The notes under the pieces are model-generated. The model ran no database searches and was not told the DNA's origin. It was given only the letters and a program-made list of their open reading frames with translations. 64,000 nt of DNA. It comes from Isoetes taiwanensis (Eukaryota; Streptophyta; Lycopodiopsida; Isoetales; Isoetaceae). The stretch covers positions 1,336,852 through 1,400,851 of the forward strand of contig JAJEKV010000015.1 in the NCBI GenBank assembly GCA_021234155.1, given 5' to 3'. Positions within the stretch are counted from its first letter, which is position 1; each line of letters opens with the position of its first letter. Shown piece by piece: positions 46,926 through 57,861 of this stretch. The translations under genes and the position numbers were made by a program.

Positions 46926-48190
46926 CCAAGGTCCATGTCACCATCATCTAGCCATGTCACCTAAAATTTGCCAACATCACCCAATGAAAAGACCAAAGAT
47001 GGACATCTTTGGTTTTTTGGCCTAGTCAAAACTTGACCTTGCTTACTTGGCATGCCATGTCACCACTTGGGGTGCCTAGGTGGCATGCTTGAGACTAGGT
47101 GGCATGCCTGAGCCACCTTGGCATGTTGGAGCCTGCATGGCATGTTGGAGCCACCTTGGCATGTTGGAGCCCACGTGGCATTATGGAGTCCACGTGGCAT
47201 GTTTGAGCCACCTTGGCATGTTGGAGCCTAGGTGGCATGTTTGAAACCCACCTTGGCATGTTTGAGCCACGGCATGTTTGAGCACGGGTGGCATGTTGGA
47301 TCCTAGATGGCATGTTTGAGCCACCTAGGAATGTTGGAGCCTAGGTGGCATGTTGGAGCCCACGTGGCATTTTTGAGCCACCTTGGCAAGTTGGAGCATA
47401 GGTGGTATGTTGGAGCCCGCGTGGCATGTTTGAGCACGTTGGAGCCTAGGTGGCATGTTTGAGCCATTTTGTCATGTTGCAGCCTAGGTGGCATGTTTGA
47501 GCCACCTTGGCATGTTTGAGCCTAGGTGGCATGTTGGATCCACCTTGGCATGTGGGAACCACCTTGGCATGTTTGAGCCTAGGTGGCATGTTTGAGCCAC
47601 CTTGGCATGTTGGAGCCCGTGGCATGTTTGAGCCTCCTTGGCATGTTTGAGCACGTTGGAGCCTAGGTGGCATGTTTGAGCCACCTTGGCATGTTGGAGC
47701 CACCTTGGCATGTTGGAGCCTAGGTGGCATGTTGGAGACCACGTGGCATGTTTGAGCCACCTTGCCATGTTAGAGCCTGGGTGGCATGTTGGAGCTGTGT
47801 GGCATGCTTGAGCCACCTTGGCATGTTGGAGCCCACGTGGCATATTTGAGCCACCTTGGCAAGTTGGAGCATAGGTGGCATGTTAGAGCCCACGTGGCAT
47901 GTTTCAGCATGTTGGAGCCTGGGTGGCATGTTGGAGCCACCTTGGCGCGTGGCATGTTGGAGCCCACGTGGCATGTTTGAGCCTAGGTAGAGCCACGGGT
48001 GGCATGTTGGAGCCTAGGTGGCATGTTTGAGCCAACTTGGCATATTTAAGCCTAGGTGGCATGTTGTGAGCCACCTTGGCATGTTGGAGGCTAGGTGGCA
48101 TAGTGGAGCCCGTGGCATGTTTGAGCCACCTTGGCATGTTTGAGCCTAGGTGGCATGTTGGAGCCACCTTGGCATGTTGGTGCCCACGTT
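46926..48190. repeat. 19-bp minisatellite block 3 (reverse), right arm of the inverted repeat
   Basis: Begins with the reverse complement of 44600-44740, then about 60 reverse-orientation 19-bp units (GGCATGTTGGAGCC type). Against 43891-44740 this gives an inverted repeat of several hundred bases flanking a ~2.2-kb loop, able to produce a long hairpin transcript. Confidence 0.8.
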
Positions 48191-48780
48191 ATGCAAAAAT
48201 AGGTGTTAAGTAATTGAAGTAGTTGAAGTAACTTGTGTTACATGGAATACTAGTATAAGAACATGTGATCGCACGTGCATCACATGTAGCAAATCAAGTA
48301 CTCTGTCCTACCACTATAAAGACCCGTGATATGGAAGGATAGGACATGTAGAGAATCAAGTACTCTTTCCTACTTCTATAAAGACATGTGACAATAGAAT
48401 TATTACACATGTAGAAATTCATGTAATCTTTCCTACAATGCCTTAGCAAATAAAAGTACTATGTCCTACTACTATAAAGACATGTGACATGGAAGCATAT
48501 GACATGTAGAGAATCAAGTATTCTTTCCAACTTCTATAAAGACATGTGACAATAGAAGTATTACACATAATAAGTAATTCATGTATTCTTTCCTACAATG
48601 CCTTAGCAAATAAAGTACTCTGTCCTACTACTATAAAGACATGTGAATGGAAGTATAGGACATGTAGAGAATCAAATATTCTTTCCTACATCTATAAAGA
48701 CATGTGACAATAGAATTATTAGACATGTAGAAATTCAAGTACTCTTTCCTACAGTGGATTGTATTATAAAATGACATGTC
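48191..48780. repeat. ~160-180-bp tandem repeats near the right end of the TIR element
   Basis: The words TATAAAGACATGTGACAATAGAA, ACATGTAGA and TCTTTCCTAC recur about every 160-180 bp through four imperfect units. ACATGT-rich and AT-rich; may double as subterminal binding repeats. Confidence 0.65.
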
Positions 48781-48956
48781 ACAATAGAAGAAACTACAAA
48801 ACAACAGTGGATGTTTTAGTCCACTGAAAAAAGAACACCATTATCGAACAAAACCATACCTTCACAAATCCACATGTAGGATTCTTTGAAAACAGGACAT
48901 GTAGACCTACCAAAACTGATGTTTTCAACAGTGGACCAAAAACCGGGGTGAGTGTG

Positions 48957-49612
48957 TCAAAGTTTTTAGACCTTGGAATATGATAAATTTCCCAATGATC
49001 AAAAAAAGTTAGCAATTCTCGAGCTTGTGTGTTCAGATCCTCCATATCTTGATGTTTTGTTTGGTATTCTCCCAAAATCTGTTTGCAAACAAGTTGTGAG
49101 TCTCCATAGATAACAATATGGGAAATATTCATGAACCTTGCTTCCTGTAGGCCTGCAATGAGGGCCCTATATTCTGCTGCATTAGAAGAAATATTAGGAT
49201 GAATTCTCCCTATCTTAGTCATCAGCTTAAGATCTGCATCCTTCAGAATAGCAGCAGAAGAAGCAATCCCTAATTTCTTAGACATACCTCCATCAAACCA
49301 AAGGTAGGCCTTGTTTTCTTTTGGATCAGGGAACTCTACATGAGCAAAGTTGATAACTTCTGCATTTATATCAACATCTAGACCTAAACTGTAAACTCCT
49401 AACTCTTCTTCCTGCAAAATATCCACATCTATGAATCTAATGTTAGCAGAAGGGTCAGTTTGGTTTACCAGTTTAATGGAAGTTGCTCCATTTGAAATAG
49501 TGCAAATACCTTCAGACCATATAGGCCTAGCATCTACTGTTTTCATCCACCTTCTTCCCAGTAATAAATCATAAATGTTAGCATGATTAACATTCTCAAA
49601 GTCAACAACCAC
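48957..49612 (-). pseudogene. pol: Protease end plus extra RNase H of the Ty3 element (split by insert)
   Basis: The first ~25 residues (YDLLLGRRW) are the end of the aspartic protease. After an ~70-residue linker, an RNase H follows with Asp107 (LWFDGG), Glu147 (AAEYRALIAGL) and Asp171 (YGDSQLV), then GEYQ and HIPRSKN. The fourth acidic residue lies beyond the 9.4-kb insertion, at 39.5 kb. This is the archaeal/plant-type RNase H (aRNH) seen in Tat elements. It removes RNA from the RNA-DNA hybrid. Its place between protease and RT, not between RNase H and integrase, is unusual as far as I know. Confidence 0.8.
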
Positions 49613-49958
49613 AAATGTAGCTAAGACAATGATTCCCCAGTATTATGGACACATTTCTCACCACTCCCTTTGGTACTACCTTAGCATTGGAAAAGGATTT
49701 TAGAACAATAGAAGTGTTGTCTTCTACTTTGAGATTCAGTGTTTTCATAACATGATAAGGCATGACATTTAGGGAGGAACCTCCATCCAACAAAACCTTA
49801 TCTAAATGGGAGGTACCTATAGTAGCACTACAAATAAAAGCACCGGATCTTGATTGTGCTCGGGTAAAGGCTACTGAAAATGTTGTTGCAAGTTTACGCA
49901 GCAATTTCTTCAACATTTTGGGTATTCTTGATGAGCTTTTCCCTGTATGATGGTGCAA
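49602..49958 (-). pseudogene. pol: Aspartic protease of the Ty3 element
   Basis: The frame has FICSATIG, then VLLDGGSSLNVM, the retropepsin active site in its plant Ty3 DGGSS form, followed by ~60 residues to a frameshift at about 49605, after which the protease end (DLLLGRRW) continues in the RNase H frame. It would cleave the Gag-Pol polyprotein as a homodimer. Confidence 0.75.
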
Positions 49959-50194
49959 TCCTTAATAAAGTTAGTAAGTCTACAGTAACCTTGGAGTTTT
50001 TCATAAGCAATTCAAATTCATCAAGCTCAGAATCTTTACTGTTTTATACCTTTGAACAGGGGAGGAGCTATATCCCGAGGATTTGGCTGAAATGTTACCT
50101 TAGGAGCTACACTTGGTGGGAATGAGAACTTGCGGATGTACACGAATGGAGCCTAGCGTGTTTGCACAACCATAACATCTTGTTCTTCTTGTTC
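49959..50194 (-). other. Gag-protease junction of the Ty3 element
   Basis: Short decayed stretch without an open frame between the last zinc knuckle region and the protease. Confidence 0.4.
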
Positions 50195-51347
50195 TTACGC
50201 ACAAGTCTCAATAAAACTAATATTGGACACCTGTTTACCTTTTTCTTGCTTTGCAAGGTAATTCTTGACAGTGCAGAACTTCTCTTCATGACCTATCTCT
50301 TTGCAAAAAGAACAAACAGGACATTCTCTACCAAAATGGCCCCTTTTGTGGCATTTAGGACAAGATTTTGCAAAGCAATTTCCAGCCCTATGATAGGGTT
50401 TACCACAGTTTGTGCATTCAGGTATGGCAGAGCTAGAAGAAGGAGCATTATTACTATTTTTTAACTCCATGAGTTGTTTGGTAACTTCTAAGAGAGCTTC
50501 AGATACCTTACTTATCTCAGATTTCATTTCTGAAACCTGAGGGTCTAGCTCTTCAGCTTTTGGCTTCTTCTTTTCCTTCTGAACTGCATACACAGGGGCA
50601 GCATTAGCATAGTGTGACTCGTGCTCAGTATCATGATGAGGAGGGTAGAATGGATCTCTGATTTCATCATCGGTGGCCCGATAGCTTAGCATTTCTACTA
50701 AATCTACACCTTTACAAATGTCTTATGGATTGAATCTAGCTCACCAAACTTTTGAAGTTTTAATAACTTTCTATAAATCTTAGGCTGGATATCGGACCTC
50801 GAAGGAAGAAGCAACCGATGCAAAGTTGGGTGGGAAACATGGTTCCTATTACACACCAAAGAAATAAGAGTTAAATCTTTCCACATCTTGTTTCACACTT
50901 TCACCGGATCTAATAGAAAAGGAATTGAGCTCAAAAACAAGGTCCTGGGGTGAAGTAGTCTTACCAAACCTTGACAGAAACCTTTGTTCCAATTCATCCC
51001 ACTTAGTACCTATCGACAGTTCGAAATCCAACCAGGATCTGGCCTCATCACCTTTCATGCATTTGATAAACTCAGCAAACCTGGTACCTTTCTTCTTTCC
51101 ATGCTCCTCATAATATTCTTCAAAATTCTTCAAGAAATGGTTAGCATTCATGGAAGAATCATAACAAGGGAAGAAAGCAGTATAGTGAGCTCAAATTGGT
51201 AAGGAGCTTGTGGAGGAAAAGGCAAAGCAGAAACATTTGTAACATTTGCTGTGGAACTGGTAGCCACTTTCATGCTTACCCCTACTAGATCTGGTTGACT
51301 GTTACCTCGGGTTGCTCAAGAGGCTCAGCAGTCTTTCTTGGTGCCAT
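50195..51347 (-). pseudogene. gag: Gag of the Ty3 element
   Basis: A start ATG lies at 51347-51345, followed by frame breaks. Frame 51151-50849 holds the retrotransposon Gag core (A-R-SWLDFEL, KWDELEQRFLSRFG). Frame 50692-50195 holds a coiled-coil-like EISKVSEALLEVTKQL stretch and three CCHC zinc knuckles in a row: CTNCGKPYHRAGNC, CPKCHKRGHFGREC and CSFCKEIGHEEKFC. It would package RNA into particles. At least two frameshifts and a stop make it non-functional here. Confidence 0.8.
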
Positions 51348-51369
51348 GGAGTTCAACTTCCGGTGAAAA

Positions 51370-51387
51370 TCTCGGTAGGGACCTCCA
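51370..51387 (-). other. Candidate primer-binding site of the Ty3 element
   Basis: Three bases inside the 5' LTR, the minus strand reads TGGAGGTCCCTACCGAGA, starting with the TGG that pairs with tRNA CCA ends. I could not name the tRNA from memory. Confidence 0.5.
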
Positions 51388-51390
51388 AAA

Positions 51391-53838
51391 TGTTAGCCTA
51401 AAACCTGGAATTTTAGTCTAACCTCAAGGAAGCTCAAACAAAATGGTTAGGACCTCCAGATCACTTAGGGTGATCAATCCTTGACATATGAAGTGAGAAA
51501 AGTCATTTTGGAATATTGGTTTTTCCAAAATCACTAAAGTCCCCTGGCCCGAAAAAGCTGTCGAGCAAAAAATGGCCTTCTGCGGACACACCTTGTGAGA
51601 TTTTTGAGATGTGATTGGTGGTATAGATGATCAACAAGCAAAGGAAACTGGGGTGGAGATTTGACTTGATTTGAATAGGGGAAGGTTGAGAAAATGTAGG
51701 TCAAAGTCGGGTCAAAAAGTTGGCCGCTGCCAAAAAACAGAGAGCCAAAATTTGCAGATGGAGTTTGATAAGGAATCTTGAGTTGGGATCTGCAGTAACT
51801 TCAAAATAACCCCTAGATCATGTGCATAGGGTTTAAATAGCAAAAAAGAGTTTTAGTTTCTCTGTAAGCAGCCGAGGCCTCGGGGAAAAGAACAAACTCT
51901 GTGGATGCTTATGGAAAAAGGTCTTTTTATGTGTTTTCTTTGAATGTGTAGGTCTCTAAGGTTTTTATGAAGATGAAATGCAACTATCCGAAAAGAATAT
52001 AGCTTGGAATAAATATTTTGGGTTTTTTTTTTAGTTTTTAGCTTTAAAAGCACAATGCGAGGATTACAAAAGATGAATATACAATGGTGACAACAACTTT
52101 CCAGGCAAAGACTATGCATTATAGAAATGTAACACAAGAAATTTGATAGTGTTAGCAAGGCATTACCAAATTCAAACATATAATAGTGTTTGAAAGTAAA
52201 ATCCAGGTCTGTCTGAGCCTTTAGTGAATCTCAGAACTACCAATGAAGGCCGAATGAAATGATTTTTTGAGTTGTAGTTGAAGTGCCTCAGCTGTCGAAC
52301 AAGTCACACCGGGACAGATCTTCAATCACGAAAGCGAAGCGAGCAAATTTCGAATAGAGCGAGCAAAATAATATCGAGAATATCAAAATGCGCCAAGATC
52401 ACGGAGGTCTATCTCCGAGGGGGGACGCGGATTTGATCTGTTTTCTTGGCTTAAGAACCGTTCTTCCCAAAAGCTAGCTTCGGTTGAGTGATTTGAGGCC
52501 CAAATTGAGCAATTTCTATCGAATCAAGTGCCACAAAGGATCCCCATGGTTTCGAAAAGGTTTCGAGCTAATTTGGGCCAAAATTGGCGGGATTCAATCA
52601 AATTTAGGCACGAATTGGCGGGATTTAGCGTTCCCCTATTTCTTAGGGTTCATCAAAAATTCTTAAGGGTGATATATCCCACGGGCGAAGTGGTTCTCAG
52701 GCTCCTCGTATATAAGGAATAATGCGGGCCCACTATTAAATTTGCGTGCCACGCAGAGGGGACACCCAGCCCGTGTCTGGCCCCCACGCCCTGCTGCCAC
52801 GTGGAAAAATGGGGGGTGACACGGAACTATCTTGAAAATAGATAGGGTAGATAGGCTAGAATAGGTTTTTTATTTTTTGGGCACGCATCCCAAGAATCCA
52901 ATTTTGAAGGTCTTCCCAAGGGTTTTTTTTTGAATTTTAAAAGACCAAGTTAGCTCTTTTTTTCCAAGCTTTCCATCTAGAGGGTTTTTAGGTCAAACTG
53001 AAACATTTGAATTTTGGTCCCTTTTGACCCATGGTCAATGAATATTGCAACATAGGGATGGTGAAAAAGTCATAGGAAAAAGATGGGAAAAGGGTGTAAA
53101 TAGGCTATACTAGGGTTTAGGAAGATGAAATGAGAATGAAAAAAAAGCTTTCTTGCCTTTGAAGGTTTTCAAGATCACTAGGGGACAATTCTCAAATGAA
53201 GGTGAGATCAATAAAAAATAAGTAGTAGAATGATGAGAAAAGGTCTCAAAAGTGGAAACAATGGTGAAGGAAAAGTTTTGAAGGCTCTTGGGATATAGAA
53301 AGGGGAATGTAAGATGAATGGAATGAAGAAGAGATGGGTACCTCTCAGCACTTGATCTTATCTCAAATTGTTTCTAGGGCTCAATTCATACCTCCTAGTG
53401 AAGATAGATTTGCTCAAAGCCTAAGGTCTTCCAAACTTTTATAAGGGTCTTCCAAACTTCAAGGCTAGAACAAGAGCAAATTTCACTTCTAGGGTAGCAT
53501 CCTCATGTGTGTGACTTCAAACTTCTCAAGCAAGCTTCATAAGGTTTGAGCTTTGGTAAAATGTCTTGTGCCTCCTTGATAAACTTGCTATAGCCTTTGC
53601 CTGGTCTTCAAATCAAAGGAAAATGTTAAACTAATAGGAATGTGTCTAGAAAGGTGTTTTACCTCAAGGAAAAGACTAGGCCATAATAGGAGATCCCAAA
53701 TGTCTTCCAATCTTGGTCAAATGTCTTCCAAACTCTGATGGGATCACAATAGCCTGGAACTTTTCCTTGAAGGAAATATAAATGAAACAAAGGTTTTGAT
53801 ACATAGATGCTGGTCTATGTTGCCAAAAATGGGCAACA
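51391..53838 (-). repeat. 5' LTR of the Ty3 element
   Basis: 2448 bp, the partner of 33492-35944. On the minus strand a TATA-like CTTATATACG lies at about 52708-52717. TSD copy ATCGT follows at 53839-53843. Pre-insertion sequence is recovered by joining 33491 to 53844. Confidence 0.9.
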
Positions 53839-53843
53839 ATCGT

Positions 53844-54628
53844 TTATGCAATGTAATCTATTTTCTAAGTCTTGTACGATGTTGTTTGGTCCACTATACA
53901 AGTATACAGAGATTTGCCCGCACTTCCACATCCATTTATAAGGAAATGGTTGCATCATCATTCACTTATGATTATTAGTATTTTTATAATATGAATTAAA
54001 CAATTGTTCTTGTTTCGCTTGCGGTCTTAGGGTCCTGTTGGAAGTTGGTGTTCATGTTGGAAGCTTAGACTGATACCGATTCTTCATATGGTCTTGTGCT
54101 AATATTTGACATGGAATCTTGTTTGTTTTATTTTGAGCATTACGAATCGTATAGATTCTGTGCCAACAGCTCGACCTTGATAACTTCATCGACTGGGAGA
54201 CACAAGACTTCCCTATCAGCATCAGGGAAGCGCACACCTATACTGGACAATCATCATCCGACATCGAAGCCTACAATAGTATTTGGCAAATGATGACACA
54301 ACAAGAGATGTCCTCATAGAAGGAATTCTTTGCCATCCAGGAACGGATGGGCATTAGGGGCAAGACAATGAGCGTATTCCTGTCCAGCTCCTCATCAGCA
54401 ACGCCAGTCGAGATCGAGAGAGGCGGGATCAACTTGACCTCTTCCATGTCCATGTTTGCAGATTACAGGGACCTGACAGCAGTACCGGGGGATGAGTAGT
54501 CCAGAAGGCACAGGGCCGGCATCAGAACCGGAGAAGAGGCAGCAAAGGAGGACATGACAAGGCCCTCAGGTTTTAATTTCTGCTCCTCATTGATAAAAGG
54601 ATAGCAGTGATACATCGACAGTTCAGCC
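53844..54628. other. Unassigned spacer
   Basis: Right flank of the Ty3 insertion. Short frames on both strands show no recognisable domain. Confidence 0.4.
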
Positions 54629-54740
54629 CACTACAAGGGATCGTCGACCTTAAACGACTTCTGGACGTTGTTAAACGACGTCTAATCGCCTTTTAACGAT
54701 GTCAACATCTTTCAACGACGTGAACATCGTTGAACGACGA
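54629..54740 (+). mobile_element. CACTA-type left terminus with subterminal repeats
   Basis: CACTACAAGGGATCGTCGACC begins at 54629 and is followed at once by ACGTYGTTNAACGACG-type repeats, the same subterminal motif as in the CACTA at 26126-27812. No matching right terminus with the same 3-bp flank (GCC) was found in the window. Confidence 0.6.
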
Positions 54741-55277
54741 CCATCAGACGTGACGTGTCACAACTGCTTGCGTGGCCTGCTGACGTTGCCAAGCTGGCAG
54801 GCCTGCATGTCATGCCACGTGTACATGACGTCGTTCAACGACGTCTATGGCATCTGACGTGCCCTAGGTGATGTCGTGGCATACCGGCTTGCCAGGCTGG
54901 CAGGCCTGCGTGGTGTGCCACGTGTGCAAGACATCGTTCAATGACGTCTATGGCATCTAACGTGCCCTGGGTGCTGCCGCGGCCTATCGGCTCGCCAGGC
55001 TAGGAGGCATGCGTATCATGCCACGTGCAGTGTAGTACCGTACTTCCCGTACCATACGTATACAATACGTATGCAACATACAGTACGAGGTAACATACGA
55101 GGGCCAGTTTAACGTACAAACGTACGTCAAAAGTTGTTGTTTAAAGTACACATATGGTACGTACGGTACCATAAAATACGTACGGTACATACGTTAACCC
55201 AAAAAAAATTATTTTTTTTTATTTTTTTTGAAAAGTGCTTGTACCGTACCTATAAAGTACGTACCGTACCTGTACTG

Positions 55278-56043
55278 TGATACAATTCATGTATATTTGG
55301 GAAGTTGTGGCAACACAGAATCATAGAACTATAATGAAATAATAGAACACCGGACTAAAGAAACTTTATTCATGCACAATTGATATGGCAGCACCATTAA
55401 CCACCCAACCAGATCCACTGGGTTATGGCAAAACACAAGTGCTATAGCAAATACAAAGTTCTAGCATCTAGCTTATTGGCCTTCCAGACTAATCTAACTA
55501 CTCCAAGTAGCCACACATCATAAAAACAATTGCAGATCTGTGAAGTCGCTATGGCAGTGATCTGTGACCCCCTGTCACCTTTTCGGCAATTACTCTCTCC
55601 TCCGGACGAACTACGAAATGTGCCACCCCAATTCGGAAACTAGACTCGAGCCGGTTCCAAGGTAAAGATCGCCTCAATCGGAGCTCTGGTCGGGGAGATA
55701 TGTTCATCTGAAGTTTTGGTTCTATTTATAGATCTCTCTGCGACTTTAGCCTTTTTTAGCAGGCAGTTGCCTTTTTTCTCAAAATATCTCCTTGCCTTTA
55801 ATTAGATTATATGACTTATCATATGGGACATTATCTATGATGTTTTTCTCAACCAATAACCATCCCAACGATAGTGCCTCGACCCCTTCCATAAATATCA
55901 ATGGTTCCTCACATCCAAATGCTATGTTATCCTATGCCCCTTTATATTATTATATGACTTTAGGAATAACATTTACTTAGTATTTGCCATACTTCCAATA
56001 ACCCATTCGTCGTGGACCACTCCCCCGTGCTTGCTCCATATCA
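55278..56043 (-). repeat. Left LTR of the small LTR element
   Basis: 766 bp, ends in ...CCATATCA. The 62-residue frame at its right side is duplicated in the other LTR and is not considered a gene. Confidence 0.75.
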
Positions 56044-57093
56044 ATCCATCCCTTCTCAAGATAGATTGTCCGCGATCGTCGAGTACACTCAATTTCAGTC
56101 CATCCCTTCTCAAGAAGGATCACCCCGCGATTATTCAAGATACGCTCCATTTCAATCCATCCCTTCTCAAGATGGCTCTTCCATGGTCATCACCAGTCTG
56201 AAAGTTTTATAATCCCTGCAAAACTCCAGAAATAGTTACGGATATCAGCGTACTTCCACAGTACGATATATCCCTTGTACCTCCATGGTACGTTATTATC
56301 TTTCGTACCTCCGCGGTACTACTTGATTGTATCGCCACCACGATACAGTGTATCTCCAAGATACAGATGCAACTTTTGTCAAACCAATTGTGTTGCAATC
56401 ACAATTACTAGTCTTCAAAAGTATACATCTTATGCTCTCTTGTTCAAGCCGATTGTGCTGCAGACACAATCACTAGTCTACCAAGAGGCATTCCCTATCT
56501 AGTATACCATATTCAAGCCGGCTACGTTGCAATCGTAGTCACTAATCTACCATGGGTATACACAACAAAAGTATCTATTCTTTATTCCAAATAAAGAAAT
56601 TCAACTTAGGAACTTTACCATAAGCCTGTCCCATAGGAAACAATTTGAGATTCCGAATCCAAATTTTGCGTCCATATCCTTGACAGCTTCTATGTAAAGT
56701 GTCCTCCCCAATGCTTAACACTAAGCAAACCTGCAAATAAGGTCAAGTGTTAATATGGATGACTTCCCAAGTCAAATATTTATATAGATGACCCCCACGG
56801 TCAATCAATCTCTCATATCACCACGATCTGACTCCGCAATCCCAAGCATGATGCTTTTGCGGTTCTCCATACTCAGGCTTAAAGGTTGGAATTTATACAG
56901 GCTCAAATGACCAAGATGAACTTTTAGAAATGGCATGAGGTTATGGCGGGTAGTTTGTCTATTATGACAAGGCAGAGCTCAATGTTTTGCAGCAATGGTT
57001 TACTTGTCTCCATGACAAGCTATTTGTCTCCATGACAACTCGTCTCCACGATAAACTACTTGTCTCCATGACAAGCTGTGGCTCCAAGAAACT

Positions 57094-57861
57094 TGATACA
57101 ATTCATGTATATTTGGGAAGTTGTGGCAACACAGAATCATAGAACCATAATGAAATAATAGAACACCGGACTAAAGAAACTTTATTCATGCACAATTGAT
57201 ATGGCAGCACCATTAACCACCCAACCGGATCCACTGGGTTATGGCAAAACACAAGTGCTATAGAAAATACAAAGTTCTAGCATCTAGCTTATTGGCCTTC
57301 CAGACTAATCTAACTACTCCAAGTAGCCACACATCATAAAAACAATTGCAGATCTGTGAAGTCGCTATGGCAGTGATCTGTGACCCCCTGTCACCTTTTC
57401 GGCAATTACTCTCTCCTCCGGATGAACTACGGAATGTGCCACCCCAATTCGGAAACTAGACTCGAGCCGGTTCCAATGAGGTAAAGATCGCCTCAATCGG
57501 AGCTCTGGTCGCGGAGATATGTCCATTTGAAGTTTTGGTTCTATTTATAGATCTCTCTGCGACTTTAGCCTTTTTTAGCAGGCAGTTGCCTTTTTTCTCA
57601 AAATATCTCCTTGCCTTTAATTAGATTATATGACTTATCATATGAGACATTATCTATGATGTTTTTCTCAACCAATAACCATCCCAACGATAGTGCCTCG
57701 ACCCCTTCCATAAATATCAATGGTTCCTCACATCCAAATGCTATGTTATCCTATGCCCCTTTATATTATTATATGACTTTAGGAATAACATTTACTTAGT
57801 ATTTGCCATACTTCCAATGACCCATTCGCCGTGGACCACTCCCACGTGCTTGCTCTATATC
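57094..57861 (-). repeat. Right LTR of the small LTR element
   Basis: 768 bp, matching the left LTR with scattered substitutions. Its last base (A of TATCA) is missing and the flank begins CCTATAAAG. Confidence 0.75.

Larger units (their letters stand above)
39548..48956. mobile_element. 9.4-kb TIR element (CACTA-like, cargo-rich) inside the Ty3 RNase H
   Basis: The left terminus CACACTGACCCC...TTTTTGGTCCAC (39548-39573) is matched by the inverted right terminus (48931-48956) with three mismatches in 26 bases. Both sides are flanked by TCA (39545-39547 and 48957-48959), a 3-bp duplication. CAC termini plus a 3-bp duplication fit the CMC/CACTA superfamily. No transposase was found, so it is non-autonomous. 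The interior is almost entirely repeats (19-bp minisatellites in both orientations, family X pieces, a MITE, direct repeats), with one modest ORF at 40534-41001. Confidence 0.8.
33492..53838 (-). mobile_element. Complete Ty3-type LTR retrotransposon (Tat-like, dual RNase H), 20.3 kb
   Basis: Two near-identical LTRs (33492-35944 and 51391-53838) begin TG and end CA and are flanked by ATCGT at 33487-33491 and 53839-53843. Genes lie on the minus strand: gag, protease, RNase H, RT, degenerate RNase H, integrase. The order PR-RT-RNaseH-IN at the core and the integrase motifs make it Ty3/gypsy. The extra RNase H and decayed classical RNase H resemble the plant Tat lineage, although here the extra domain precedes the RT. 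A 9.4-kb TIR element (39548-48956) is nested inside; without it the element is about 10.9 kb. Several frameshifts make this copy non-functional as read. Confidence 0.9.
55278..57861 (-). mobile_element. Small non-coding LTR retrotransposon
   Basis: Two near-identical LTRs flank a 1.05-kb interior without gag or pol. LTRs begin TGATAC and end ATATC(A), giving an inverted TGATA/TATCA. A purine-rich GAGAAGGGATGGAT next to the left LTR on the minus strand looks like a polypurine tract, suggesting minus orientation. The interior has ~60-bp repeats of CAATCCATCCCTTCTCAAGA and several TTGTCTCCATGACAA words. No simple 5-bp TSD; see findings. Confidence 0.7.

Noticed and set aside
42440-48170. Many long frames with a repeated PRWLKHATWAPTCHLGSN pattern on both strands
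   Set aside because: They are translations of the 19-bp minisatellite; frames exist in several phases and in both orientations, and there are no start contexts or conserved non-repeat domains.
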